From: Cesiribacteraceae bacterium YIM B00369
Lineage (GTDB): Bacteria; Bacteroidota; Bacteroidia; Cytophagales; Cyclobacteriaceae
Assembly: GCA_017948555.1 (NCBI GenBank)
Contig: JAFMYY010000025.1
Span: forward strand, 1 to 64,000
Length of the DNA stretch: 64,000 nt
Reading direction: 5' to 3'
The notes below the pieces were generated by a model, which ran no database searches, was not told the DNA's origin, and worked only from the letters and a program-made list of their open reading frames with translations. The position numbers and the translations under genes are program-made. Below, one piece after another: positions 20,701 through 29,026 of the stretch (its first letter is position 1; every line of letters begins with the position of its first letter).

Positions 20701-21714
20701 ATGCACATCGAAGAGAATAAAAACTTAAAGGCTTATAATACTTTTGGCATTGAGGCCATTGCCCCTTATTTCTGTGAGGTGTATACTGTAAAGGAGCTGC
20801 AGGAAATTTTCAGGAATGAGAAGTTCAGGGATATGCCTCTGCTGATACTGGGTGGCGGCAGCAATATTTTATTTACCAAAGATCCGGAAGGTCTTGTGGT
20901 ATCGAATAAAATTGAAGGTATAAGCCTGATAGAGGAAGATGAGCAGCATGTGGTTGTAAAAGCAGGTGCCGGGGTGGTATGGCATGATTTTGTCCTGCAT
21001 ACTATTGCACAGGGATGGGGAGGTCTGGAAAATCTGTCCCTCATTCCGGGAACAACAGGCGCAGCACCTATGCAGAATATAGGTGCTTACGGAGTGGAAA
21101 TAAAAGATACTTTCCTGGAACTGGAAGCTATAAAAAGGGCTGACGGAAGCCTGCATACCTTTACCAATGAAGATTGCTGTTTCGGCTACCGCAGCAGTGT
21201 TTTCAAAACCACAGAGAAGGATAAATATGTAATTGCAACGGTTACGTTCCGGCTCACGAAACAGCCGGTCTTCAATACTTCATACGGGGCTATTCAGGAA
21301 ACGCTTGATGCAGGAGGTATTACAGAATTAAGCTTAAAAGCGGTGAGTGATGCCGTAATTAGTATCCGCCAAAGCAAGCTCCCGGACCCGAAAGTAACAG
21401 GAAATGCCGGCAGCTTTTTTAAGAACCCGGTTATAGATGAGGCGCTTTTCAACAGGCTGAAGGAAAAGTATCCTGCTGTTCCTTCCTATCCGCAGGCTGA
21501 TGGCATAAAAATTCCTGCAGGCTGGCTTATTGAGCAGGCCGGCTGGAAAGGCTACCGGCGCGGAAATGCAGGGGTACATGATAAGCAGGCGCTGGTGCTG
21601 GTAAACCACGGTGGTGCAAATGGAGAAGAAATCAGGCAGCTTGCTGAGGATATCCAGGCTTCTGTAATGGAAAAATTCGGGGTGGAACTGGAAACGGAAG
21701 TGAATTTTGTGTAA
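20701..21714 (+). CDS. murB: UDP-N-acetylmuramate dehydrogenase MurB
   Basis: 337 residues. FAD/NADPH enzyme reducing UDP-GlcNAc-enolpyruvate to UDP-MurNAc in peptidoglycan synthesis. FAD-binding LILGGGSNILFT and LIPGTTGAAPMQNIGAYGVE are visible, as are the type I (E. coli-like) tyrosine loop FGYRSSVFK, the catalytic Ser region TGNAGSFFKNPV and the C-terminal Glu in ELETEVNF. The length fits the E. coli class. The ATG follows directly on a T-rich end of the repeat array, with no Shine-Dalgarno site. Confidence 0.96.
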   Translation: MHIEENKNLKAYNTFGIEAIAPYFCEVYTVKELQEIFRNEKFRDMPLLILGGGSNILFTKDPEGLVVSNKIEGISLIEEDEQHVVVKAGAGVVWHDFVLHTIAQGWGGLENLSLIPGTTGAAPMQNIGAYGVEIKDTFLELEAIKRADGSLHTFTNEDCCFGYRSSVFKTTEKDKYVIATVTFRLTKQPVFNTSYGAIQETLDAGGITELSLKAVSDAVISIRQSKLPDPKVTGNAGSFFKNPVIDEALFNRLKEKYPAVPSYPQADGIKIPAGWLIEQAGWKGYRRGNAGVHDKQALVLVNHGGANGEEIRQLAEDIQASVMEKFGVELETEVNFV

Positions 21715-21745
21715 GGAAATTATTTACAGGTGCTTTACCGGAACA

Positions 21746-21787
21746 ATCTATCCTCTAACCTCTATCTTCTACCTTCTATCATCTAAT
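21746..21787. repeat. Heptamer repeats between murB and the mug gene
   Basis: ATCTATC, CTCTAAC, CTCTATC, TTCTACC, TTCTATC, ATCTAAT follow each other with a 7-bp period. The last unit contains the complement of the TAG stop codon of the mug gene (21783-21785), so the array reaches into the gene end. Confidence 0.85.
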
Positions 21788-22346
21788 CCATTTCCCCATG
21801 CACAAAGAGCAGGAGCTCCCTGAATTTTAAAGTCAGTTTCGGAAGTGTAAAATGAGCATTAAGGCCGCTCGGATTTGGCAAAACCCATACAAAGGAATTT
21901 CCAATTTTCTCTTCCTGCAGACCTAATACTGCTTTAGAGTATTGGAATGCGATGCGGTAGGCCGTAATTCCCACCACGGCAAGTACAGAGGGTGTAAATG
22001 ACTTTACCTTTTCTTCCAGCTCTTTTCCTCCCTGCATTAATTCCGCTGCAGAAAGTTCAGCCGCTGTACGGGAAGCCCGCTCTACAAAATTAGTAATTCC
22101 CAGCCCCTCCTTTAACAGCTGGCTTTCCTGCCATGGCTGCAAAAGGTGCTGCGTAAAACCGGATGCATGCAAGGCCGGCCAGAACCTGTTCCCGGGCCTT
22201 GCAAAATGATGCCCCGTGGCGCCTGAATACAATCCGGGGTTTATTCCGCAAAAGAGCACATCCAGGTTTGGTACTATAACATCCGGCACTGTTTTTCCTG
22301 CAGCTGCTTCTATTTCGTCTTTAGTTGGTTTACGATATGCCTCCAT
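21783..22346 (-). CDS. mug: G/U mismatch-specific DNA glycosylase (Mug/TDG family)
   Basis: 187 residues. Removes uracil or thymine opposite G. The catalytic-loop motif GINPG is present in VLFCGINPGLYSG near residue 33, followed by HFARPGNRFWPAL, and the second conserved motif appears as LPNPSGLNAHF near 157. An N-terminal ~20-residue extension (PTKDEIEAAAGKTVPDVI) is common in this family. It lies 52 bp downstream of xerD on the same strand and may be cotranscribed. Confidence 0.92.
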   Translation of the reverse strand: MEAYRKPTKDEIEAAAGKTVPDVIVPNLDVLFCGINPGLYSGATGHHFARPGNRFWPALHASGFTQHLLQPWQESQLLKEGLGITNFVERASRTAAELSAAELMQGGKELEEKVKSFTPSVLAVVGITAYRIAFQYSKAVLGLQEEKIGNSFVWVLPNPSGLNAHFTLPKLTLKFRELLLFVHGEMD

Positions 22347-22398
22347 ACGCCTTTACAACACCGCCGGAGGAAAATGTTCCTGATACAGGATGTCCGGC

Positions 22399-23289
22399 TT
22401 AGCTCCTTGGGTGAAAATCCTGAATAACCTGTTTCAGGTATTCGCGGTCGAGGTGGGTATAGATTTCAGTTGTGGTAATGGATTCATGCCCCAGCATTTC
22501 CTGTACTGCCCGCAAATCTGCCCCCCCCTCAATAAGATGGGTGGCAAAGGAGTGGCGAAAAGTGTGGGGGCTGATGCTTTTCTTCATACCTATCGCTTCT
22601 GCAAGATTTTTGATAATGGTAAAAATCATTACCCTGCTCAGCTTGCTGCCCCTGCGGTTCAGGAAAACATAGTTTTCATTCCCCTTTTTGATGGCAATAT
22701 GCACCCTGACTTCTTCTGTATAAATCCGGATGTATTTGAGCGCATCCCTTCCAATGGGTACAAGCCGTTCTTTATTCCCCTTCCCTATTATTCTTAAAAA
22801 GCCAAGATCGAAATAAACATTGCTCAGTTTTAATTCCACCAGCTCAGTTACCCTGAGCCCGCTGCTGTAAAGCGTTTCCAGAATGGCCCTGTTACGCTGT
22901 CCTTCGGGAGTGCTAAGATCAATAGCCTGCAACAGCTGCTCAATTTCAGGGAAAGACAATGTATCGGGAAGTTTACGCCCCAGCTTTGGCCCCTCCAGCA
23001 AAGCAGATGGATTTGTCGGGATAATGTTTTCAAAAAGCAGGTACTTAAAAAACGATTTAAGGCCGGACAAAACCCTTGCCTGTGAATTAGGTGTCATCCC
23101 CAGTTCATTTATCCATTCCAGAAAATTCTGCAAATGAACTTCATTTACATCCTTAACAGCACAGCTCCCATCCAGAAACTGCGCCAGCTTCTGAATATCC
23201 CTTACATAAGCTTCCACCGAATTCGGCGAAAGTGAACGCTCCAGACGCAAATAGTTCTGAAACTGCTTTATATATTCCTCCCAGCTCAT
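22399..23289 (-). CDS. xerD: Site-specific tyrosine recombinase XerD
   Basis: 296 residues, typical Xer length. N-terminal SAM-like core-binding domain (residues ~1-90) and catalytic domain with the Arg in YSSGLRVTEL (about 145), Lys-bearing GKGNKERLVPIG, HTFRHSFATHL (His and Arg near 240) and the nucleophile Tyr in ESITTTEIYTHL (about 274). Resolves chromosome dimers at dif together with XerC. A TACTTTTG box lies only 5 nt before the ATG, suggesting an almost leaderless transcript. XerC versus XerD assignment rests on overall similarity and is less sure. Confidence 0.93.
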   Translation of the reverse strand: MSWEEYIKQFQNYLRLERSLSPNSVEAYVRDIQKLAQFLDGSCAVKDVNEVHLQNFLEWINELGMTPNSQARVLSGLKSFFKYLLFENIIPTNPSALLEGPKLGRKLPDTLSFPEIEQLLQAIDLSTPEGQRNRAILETLYSSGLRVTELVELKLSNVYFDLGFLRIIGKGNKERLVPIGRDALKYIRIYTEEVRVHIAIKKGNENYVFLNRRGSKLSRVMIFTIIKNLAEAIGMKKSISPHTFRHSFATHLIEGGADLRAVQEMLGHESITTTEIYTHLDREYLKQVIQDFHPRS

Positions 23290-23294
23290 AGCTG

Positions 23295-23302
23295 CAAAAG
23301 TA
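23295..23302 (-). promoter_or_regulatory. Minus-7 box directly at the xerD start
   Basis: TACTTTTG on the minus strand ends 5 nt before the ATG (23289). Transcription should begin within about 0-3 nt of the start codon. No clear TTG at minus 33. Confidence 0.6.
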
Positions 23303-23420
23303 AAGATTAAAACCGGTTCCCCTGTTGTAATTGTGTCTTAAGGAAGTAAATTTTTAATAACATAACCGGCTGACAAGCTGATGGGCCTATTTCATTTTTC
23401 AACTTTCAAAATATATCACT

Positions 23421-23428
23421 TATCTTTG
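23421..23428 (+). promoter_or_regulatory. Minus-7 box of the aroQ-aminotransferase operon
   Basis: TATCTTTG lies 21 nt before the aroQ ATG at 23450. The upstream element is TTC rather than TTG at the 20-nt spacing. The box lies inside any longer reading frame starting at 23381, arguing for the 23450 start. Confidence 0.6.
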
Positions 23429-23449
23429 AAGCTTAAACAGAAATCCGGT

Positions 23450-23884
23450 ATGAATATCATTATTATAAATGGTCCGAATCTGAATCTCCTTGGCACACGG
23501 GAGCCCGGGGTATATGGATCACAGGGCTTCGACAGCTATTTTGAAACGCTTAAAAGCCGTTTTCCTGAGCACCACCTGGAATATTATCAGTCGAATGTGG
23601 AAGGAGAGATTATTAATAAACTGCACGAAAAAGGATTCAGCTACGATGGGATTATTATGAATCCCGGCGGTTATACGCATACCTCTGTGGCATTAGCCGA
23701 TGCCATTGCAGCCATAAAAACCCCTGTGGTGGAAGTGCACATCAGCAACATTTATGCCCGCGAGGAAATCAGGCACCAGAGCCTGACCGGAAAGAACTGC
23801 GCAGGAATATTAACAGGTTTTGGAATGGATGGCTATGCACTGGCCATGCATTATGTAACGGAGTACCATAGCAAAAGAAAATGA
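23450..23884 (+). CDS. aroQ: Type II 3-dehydroquinate dehydratase AroQ
   Basis: 144 residues from the ATG at 23450; an in-frame upstream start at 23381 would add 23 residues foreign to the family and would overlap the promoter box. Third step of the shikimate pathway. Active-site features: INGPNLNLLGTREPGVYG (flexible-loop Arg and catalytic Tyr), IIMNPGGYTHTSVAL and VEVHISNIYAREEIRHQS with the catalytic His. The stop overlaps the next start by 4 bp (ATGA), so it is coupled to the aminotransferase gene. Confidence 0.96.
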   Translation: MNIIIINGPNLNLLGTREPGVYGSQGFDSYFETLKSRFPEHHLEYYQSNVEGEIINKLHEKGFSYDGIIMNPGGYTHTSVALADAIAAIKTPVVEVHISNIYAREEIRHQSLTGKNCAGILTGFGMDGYALAMHYVTEYHSKRK

Positions 23885-24954
23885 TCAGTTTTTATCCGGG
23901 ACCATCGAAGGTGTGGGATGCCCTCCCCCGCTATATGCAAAATGCATGGGAAGAAGGAATACTGAGTGTAAACCACCGCAGCCCGGAGTTTATACAGGTT
24001 TCCCGTACCTGCATCCGCCTGCTGCATGAAAAGCTAAATATTCCGGATAATTATACAATTCTTTTCACTTCTTCTGCCACAGAAAGCTGGGAAATTATTG
24101 CCCAGTCCATTATAGGTAAGGAAAAGAGCCTTCACCTTTACAATGGTGCCTTTGGGGAAAAATGGTTTGAGTATACCCGCAAGATTACCGGGGCAGCCAG
24201 TGCTTATCCTTTCTCACCGGAGGCGCTTCCCGAACCCGGAGCGCTGGAGGTAAGCTCCGATACCCTGTTGCTTGCTCTTACCCATAACGAAACCTCCAAC
24301 GGCACTGCTTTACCGGATGCCTTCCTGCAGGAAGTCCGCATGAATTATCCGGATCAGCTCATTGCTGTTGATGCCACCTCAAGCATGGGAGGAATAAAAC
24401 TTCCTTTTGAGCTGGCCGATATATGGTTTGCTTCTGTGCAGAAATGTTTTGGGCTGCCGGCAGGACTGGCTGTTTTTGTTTGTTCACCTGCGGCGGTGGA
24501 AAGAGCGCAAAACCCGGGCGAAAACCAGCATTACAATAGCCTGGGGTATATGCTGAAGATGATTGAAGAAGCCCAAACCACTTATACACCCAATGTACTA
24601 GGTATTTACCTGTTAATGCGGAGCCTGCAGGACAGTCCATCTACAGAAGTAACCCACCAGCTGTTAAGGGGTCGTTTTTCAGGCTGGACAAGTTTCATTA
24701 CCGGACATAAAGACCTGTCCTTCCTGATAAAGAACAGAGAACTCCGTTCCTCTACTGTTATTCCCATTGAGGGTACTCCCGCACAGGTCGACCGCCTGAA
24801 GAAAACAGCAAAAGCAGAAGGTTTGTACCTTGGCAATGGTTACGGAGAGTGGAAAAACACCACCTTCCGTATCGCTAACTTCCCGGCTCATACCGAAAGG
24901 GAGATTCAGCAGCTGAAGGATTTTTTAAGCACATTTAACTATAGCAGCATTTAA
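23881..24954 (+). CDS. Class V aminotransferase (SerC/alanine-glyoxylate type)
   Basis: 357 residues, PLP-dependent fold type I. N-terminal MISFYPGPSKV, VNHRSPEF and FTSSATESWE form the usual opening; the cofactor Asp is in AVDATSSMGG and the Schiff-base Lys in SVQKCFGLPAG near residue 192. Related to phosphoserine aminotransferase, so serine biosynthesis is the most likely role, but a divergent alanine-glyoxylate-type enzyme cannot be excluded. Translationally coupled to aroQ. Confidence 0.85.
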   Translation: MISFYPGPSKVWDALPRYMQNAWEEGILSVNHRSPEFIQVSRTCIRLLHEKLNIPDNYTILFTSSATESWEIIAQSIIGKEKSLHLYNGAFGEKWFEYTRKITGAASAYPFSPEALPEPGALEVSSDTLLLALTHNETSNGTALPDAFLQEVRMNYPDQLIAVDATSSMGGIKLPFELADIWFASVQKCFGLPAGLAVFVCSPAAVERAQNPGENQHYNSLGYMLKMIEEAQTTYTPNVLGIYLLMRSLQDSPSTEVTHQLLRGRFSGWTSFITGHKDLSFLIKNRELRSSTVIPIEGTPAQVDRLKKTAKAEGLYLGNGYGEWKNTTFRIANFPAHTEREIQQLKDFLSTFNYSSI

Positions 24955-24993
24955 TTTTTCAGCCAATCCTTCCCGCTTCCAGCCGGGACTTCT

Positions 24994-25001
24994 TAGCTTT
25001 G
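24994..25001 (+). promoter_or_regulatory. Minus-7 box of the marC gene
   Basis: TAGCTTTG, with the ATG at 25023 lying 21 nt beyond. It overlaps the alternative TTG start at 24999, which is therefore unlikely. Confidence 0.55.
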
Positions 25002-25022
25002 CCAAAATTTTCAACGGCAACT

Positions 25023-25604
25023 ATGTTCAGCTTTAAAGAAATTATTTCCGTTTCACTGATCCTGTTTTCAGTTATTGATATTCTGGGTTCTATTCCTATT
25101 ATTATTGACCTCAGGAAACGCGAAGGGCACATCCAGTCCGAAAAGGCAACACTGGTGGCAGGCATAATAATGGTTGTTTTCTTATTTGTAGGTAAATCCA
25201 TCCTTAGCCTGTTCGGGATTGATGTGCAGTCTTTTGCCATTGCCGGTGCCCTCATTATGTTCCTGCTGGGCATGGAAATGATCCTTGGCATAGAGCTGTT
25301 CAGGCAGGATAACAGCGGGGCCGGAAGTTCATCTATTGTGCCGCTCGCTTTTCCCCTTATTGCCGGAGCGGGCACCATGACCACCCTCATCTCTTTACGG
25401 GCTGAATATTCCCAGCCAAACATTTTAGTAGGCATCGTACTGAACCTTGCTCTCGTTTACGTGGTATTAAAAACATCGGGCTGGCTGGAAAAAAGAATAG
25501 GTGCCGCCGGCTTCAATATTTTGCGAAAGGTTTTTGGCATTATCCTTTTAGCCATTGCCATTAAACTTTTCAAGAACAATATTACCAACTGGGGAGTGGG
25601 GTAA
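25023..25604 (+). CDS. MarC family integral membrane protein
   Basis: 193 residues from ATG 25023 (MFSFKEIISVSL); a TTG eight codons earlier is possible but overlaps the promoter box. Six membrane segments are visible, with the family start SVIDILGSIPI, then GALIMFLLGMEMILG and the mid-protein FPLIAGAGTMTTLISL. MarC/UPF0056 proteins are inner-membrane proteins of unknown transport role; an early link to multiple antibiotic resistance was not upheld. Stands alone between the aminotransferase gene and rnhA. Confidence 0.9.
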   Translation: MFSFKEIISVSLILFSVIDILGSIPIIIDLRKREGHIQSEKATLVAGIIMVVFLFVGKSILSLFGIDVQSFAIAGALIMFLLGMEMILGIELFRQDNSGAGSSSIVPLAFPLIAGAGTMTTLISLRAEYSQPNILVGIVLNLALVYVVLKTSGWLEKRIGAAGFNILRKVFGIILLAIAIKLFKNNITNWGVG

Positions 25605-25753
25605 TAGAAGCCACATGTTACTAAAACCGGAAAAGTAAATTTTTTATGAACTGTTGTACTGATATTAATAGGAAGCATTGAATAATGCTGAAAACCAGGG
25701 CTGGTTAAGGCTTTTAACTTTCACCGGAAACCCTTCAACTTTTAAATCAAATT

Positions 25754-26215
25754 ATGAGAATAACGATATATACTGACGGCGCATCCCGTGGAAACCCCGG
25801 ACCGGGGGGGTATGGCACCGTATTATTAGCCGGACCATACAGGAAAGAAATCAGCGAAGGCTTCCGGAAAACGACTAATAACCGGATGGAGCTCCTGGCG
25901 GTAATTAAAGGTCTGGAGGCGCTTAAGAAAGAAGGATCTGAGGTTTTAGTAATTTCAGATTCCAAGTATGTGGTGGACTCTGTTACCAAAGGCTGGATCT
26001 GGGGATGGGTAAAAAAAGGATTTAAAGACAAAAAAAATGAAGACCTCTGGAGAAGGTTTATAGAAGTCTACAAAAAACATAAGGTTACCTTCCGCTGGGT
26101 AAAGGGGCATGCAGGAAATGTGGAAAATGAACGCTGCGACCAGCTTGCTGTTCAGGCCGCTGAATTACCGGGCCTGCCTGCTGATGCAGGCTATGAATCA
26201 GGACAGTACTCATAA
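25754..26215 (+). CDS. rnhA: Ribonuclease HI
   Basis: 153 residues. Degrades RNA in RNA:DNA hybrids. The four acidic catalytic residues are seen in [17 protein letters not shown] (Asp8), [10 protein letters not shown] (Glu), [12 protein letters not shown] (Asp) and NERCDQLA (Asp), and the conserved His-loop in RWVKGHAGN. Length matches E. coli RNase HI; no N-terminal hybrid-binding domain. Monocistronic. Confidence 0.96.
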   Translation: MRITIYTDGASRGNPGPGGYGTVLLAGPYRKEISEGFRKTTNNRMELLAVIKGLEALKKEGSEVLVISDSKYVVDSVTKGWIWGWVKKGFKDKKNEDLWRRFIEVYKKHKVTFRWVKGHAGNVENERCDQLAVQAAELPGLPADAGYESGQYS

Positions 26216-26319
26216 AATATCAGCTCTGATTTCAGACTGAAACAACTTCTCCTTTTGAATTCTCTGAAGGATAATTAAACATCTTTATTTTTTAAACGTT
26301 TTTAATACTAAGGAAAAGC

Positions 26320-26386
26320 AACAGGTATTAACCAGGAGACTTCTTATTGGCTTTTCAGCTTAAGCCTCCCTTTTTTTATACCTGTT
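26320..26386 (+). promoter_or_regulatory. Candidate structured leader upstream of the HepT-like gene
   Basis: AACAGGTAT (26320-26328) pairs with ATACCTGTT (26378-26386) and encloses a smaller hairpin GGCTT/AAGCC (26349-26366) followed by CTCCC and seven T. The inner hairpin plus T run looks like a terminator; the outer stem would compete with it. The structure ends 33 nt before the start codon. Function is inferred only. Confidence 0.4.
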
Positions 26387-26419
26387 CCGGAATGCCTTTA
26401 ACCTAAAACATTTTTAGTT

Positions 26420-26818
26420 ATGACACCAGATGAAGATAGATTGCACATACAAAATATAATCCGTTCCGCCGTTGAAATAGACGGGTACACCAAAGGAATG
26501 GAATATGAAGATTACACAACAAATGAAAGTGTAAGAACAGCTGTGGCCATGAACCTGAGCATGATTGGCAATGAAGCTGCGCTGCTTTCTGATGAATTTA
26601 AAAACCAGTACGATGAACTGGATATGCGGGTATTTGAAGGCCTGAAAAGAGCAAACTATAATGAGGAAATGGAAATTGACCATCATTATGTATGGAACAT
26701 TGCCACTCAGGATATTCCTTTAATTAAGGAAAAACTAAGCGATGTTCAGACAAGGATTCAGCCTGAAGAAGGTATTCAGGGTACAACAACTCAAACAACC
26801 CGCAATAACCTTAAATAA
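26420..26818 (+). CDS. HepT-like (DUF86) protein with altered catalytic motif, no MNT partner
   Basis: 132 residues. The pattern DRLHIQNIIRSAVEI, VAMNLSMIGNEAA.LLSDEF and DHHYVWNIATQDIPLIKEKL follows the DUF86/HepT helical bundle closely. In active HepT toxins an RX4-6HXY motif sits before the VWE/VWN helix; here the corresponding stretch reads RVFEGLKRANYNEE, with no His or Tyr at the expected places. No MntA nucleotidyltransferase antitoxin is adjacent. It may be an inactivated, domesticated relative rather than a toxin. The last ~20 residues are a Thr/Gln-rich tail. Followed by a strong terminator. Confidence 0.7.
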   Translation: MTPDEDRLHIQNIIRSAVEIDGYTKGMEYEDYTTNESVRTAVAMNLSMIGNEAALLSDEFKNQYDELDMRVFEGLKRANYNEEMEIDHHYVWNIATQDIPLIKEKLSDVQTRIQPEEGIQGTTTQTTRNNLK

Positions 26819-26886
26819 TTTTTGTGGTTTGAGTAATCCGGTATCAATATCCGGAAACAATTTAAGCTATAATCAGCCGGAACATT

Positions 26887-26934
26887 AAGGCTGCAGGACA
26901 TTCCGCACAGGATAAACCTGCAGCCTTTCTTTTT
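26887..26934 (+). terminator. Terminator of the HepT-like gene
   Basis: AAGGCTGCAGG (26887-26897) pairs perfectly with CCTGCAGCCTT (26917-26927), followed by TCTTTTTG. Confidence 0.9.
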
Positions 26935-26966
26935 GCTGTTTTAGCCACTTTTCGTTCGCGGGGCTA

Positions 26967-26974
26967 TATCTTTG
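26967..26974 (+). promoter_or_regulatory. Minus-7 box directly at the trmN6 start
   Basis: TATCTTTG ends 4 nt before the ATG at 26979, so the mRNA is expected to start at or within ~3 nt of the start codon. No TTG at the usual upstream distance. Confidence 0.6.
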
Positions 26975-26978
26975 CAGT

Positions 26979-27689
26979 ATGGCAAATCCTTATTTTCAGT
27001 TTAAGCAGTTCAGGGTGGTGCAGGACCGTTGCGGCATGAAAGTATGCACCGATGCGTGTATTTTCGGCGCCTACACAAAAATGCCGGGGGCAGGCACAAT
27101 ACTGGACATTGGCACAGGAACCGGTTTATTAAGCCTGATGCTTGCTCAGCAACATCCTGACGCCCGTATTGATGCTGTGGAAGTGGACAAAGAAGCCATT
27201 GAACAAGCCCGTGAGAATGTAGCTGCCAGTCCCTGGAAAGACCGTGTTTTTGTACACCACACCCCCGTACAGGATTATGCTTCCCGCCATTTGTACGACC
27301 TTATTATTTGTAACCCTCCTTTTTACCCCGACCACCTCAGGTCTGCCGATCCACAAAGAAGGCAGGCATTCCACCAGGATTCAATTCGTTTTCCGGAACT
27401 GATTGAAGCCGTCAGGAAGTTTCTGGCCCCCAATGGCATCTTCAGCCTTTTACTTCCCTCCCGCCAGGCAGAGGAGTTTAATTTCCTGGCTGCCAAAGCG
27501 GGTTTATATATACAGCAGGAACTCAGCTTCTTTGAACATGAAAATTCAGGGCAGTACCGCACTGTCAGTTTTTTCGGGCTCCGGGATACCCCGGAGCCTG
27601 TAAGGGAAAAATTAATTATCAGGGGCGAAGATGGCCGTTACAGCTCTGCTTTTCAACAATTGCTCAGACCTTACTATACTATTTTTTAA
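26979..27689 (+). CDS. trmN6: tRNA1(Val) (adenine(37)-N6)-methyltransferase
   Basis: 236 residues, YfiC/TrmN6 type. Methylates A37 of tRNA1(Val). The SAM-binding loop is ILDIGTGTGLLSLMLAQ (near residue 40), the acidic ribose-binding site AVEVDKEAIEQA, and the N6-adenine catalytic NPPF motif is in IICNPPFYPDHLRS (near 112). N-terminal FQFKQFRV...MKVCTDACIFGAY is the family signature. Ends 2 bp from a convergent gene. Confidence 0.92.
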   Translation: MANPYFQFKQFRVVQDRCGMKVCTDACIFGAYTKMPGAGTILDIGTGTGLLSLMLAQQHPDARIDAVEVDKEAIEQARENVAASPWKDRVFVHHTPVQDYASRHLYDLIICNPPFYPDHLRSADPQRRQAFHQDSIRFPELIEAVRKFLAPNGIFSLLLPSRQAEEFNFLAAKAGLYIQQELSFFEHENSGQYRTVSFFGLRDTPEPVREKLIIRGEDGRYSSAFQQLLRPYYTIF

Positions 27690-27691
27690 TG

Positions 27692-29026
27692 CTACCCAGG
27701 CTCCTGCTCTGTCATTTTTATTCCTTCTTTTTCCAGTTCCTCCAGTATGGGTAAATAAATATCAGGAAATACAGGAATGCAAACACCGCGGCGCCGTATT
27801 TTTCCTTCCACTAAAAGTCTGGTAGCAATGGCGAGCGGGAGCCCGACAGTTTTGGCCATAGCTGTTCGCAGTGCATCGTCTCCCACACAGACCAGAGAAG
27901 AAAAAATCTCTTTCTGCTCCCCCTTAAGCAGGTATCTGAACTTATGCTGCATAATAATCATATCCTTATCCTGCGGCTGAAGCTTCCATTTTTCTTCCAG
28001 TATATGCTGCAGTACCTGCGCAGGACTTCCTTTCCGGATTTTCAGGGGTTCTTTATCAAATAAACCGAGCCATTTAATTTTTTCAAACTCCTCCCCTCCC
28101 CCCGGAATGCCGGTATACCCACAAAGTTTCTCCTCTACAGAGAATTTATCACTAAAAGGAAGGAAGGAATCTAAAAAATCGCGACGGCCCATGGCCTCCA
28201 GCCCTTTTATTTCATAGCTGTCATCTGTCATTCCTAACTGCACAAAAATATTCCATGCGCTACAAAACCCCTTCTTCCGGATTGTTCCCCTCAAAAGCCC
28301 GGGAATATTTTCAATGCCGTACAACTGCCGGTAAATTAATGAATCTCGGTTTGCATAACCTTCAAACTCCCCCAATCCCTCAACCGAAATGGGCTCCAGC
28401 CTGGTAAATAGCTTATGGTATGGAATATACTTATAATTTCCACTTTCAATATACTGAGCTGTCCCCTGCCCGGCCAATACCACATTTCGCGGATTCCAGG
28501 TGAATTTGTAATTCCACGGATTGTTGTCTGATTCAGGCGCAACCAGGCCACCGGTAAAAGATTTAAATGAAAGCAGCTCCCCTCCTGCTTCTTTTATCCG
28601 GCTGATTACTGCCATGGCCGTCATATGGTCCAGGCCGGGGTCGAGGCCGCACTCCTTAAGAATCAAAATTCCTGCTTCCTCTGCCTGGCTGCTTAACTTC
28701 ATGATTTCTTCAGGCACATAGGAAGCAGACAGCATGTGTTTTCTGTTTTGCAGGCACACCCCGGCTATTACCGGATGAAAAGCCGGAGGCACCATACTTA
28801 TTACCACATCAGCCTCCTGCACTTTATTTTGCAACTGGTTTGCATCAAATATATCCAGCCTTATTCCACAGATATTTTCTGAAACCTGCCCTGCCCCTGC
28901 TTTGGCTATTTCTATATCGGCATCGGCAATGGTTAACTTTACCGGCGCGCTTGCGGCATACTTTTTCAGGTAATCAATCAGAACTGCAGATGAACGACCG
29001 GCTCCAATAATAAGAATGTGAGTCAT
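27692..29026 (-). CDS. Saccharopine dehydrogenase family protein (Lys9-like)
   Basis: 444 residues. N-terminal Rossmann fold with the dinucleotide loop IIGAGRSSAVLI, VISMVPPAFHPVIAG, then CGLDPGLDHMTAM and SFTGGLVAPESDNNPWNYKFTWNP, which are hallmarks of saccharopine/homospermidine-type dehydrogenases; the C-terminal half is the saccharopine dehydrogenase C domain. Expected to interconvert saccharopine with glutamate plus aminoadipate semialdehyde in lysine degradation, but the exact substrate is uncertain. Convergent with trmN6. Confidence 0.85.
   Translation of the reverse strand: MTHILIIGAGRSSAVLIDYLKKYAASAPVKLTIADADIEIAKAGAGQVSENICGIRLDIFDANQLQNKVQEADVVISMVPPAFHPVIAGVCLQNRKHMLSASYVPEEIMKLSSQAEEAGILILKECGLDPGLDHMTAMAVISRIKEAGGELLSFKSFTGGLVAPESDNNPWNYKFTWNPRNVVLAGQGTAQYIESGNYKYIPYHKLFTRLEPISVEGLGEFEGYANRDSLIYRQLYGIENIPGLLRGTIRKKGFCSAWNIFVQLGMTDDSYEIKGLEAMGRRDFLDSFLPFSDKFSVEEKLCGYTGIPGGGEEFEKIKWLGLFDKEPLKIRKGSPAQVLQHILEEKWKLQPQDKDMIIMQHKFRYLLKGEQKEIFSSLVCVGDDALRTAMAKTVGLPLAIATRLLVEGKIRRRGVCIPVFPDIYLPILEELEKEGIKMTEQEPG

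Noticed and set aside
23381-23449. Longer aroQ frame starting at 23381
   Set aside because: The extra 23 residues match nothing in the family and would include the TATCTTTG promoter box.
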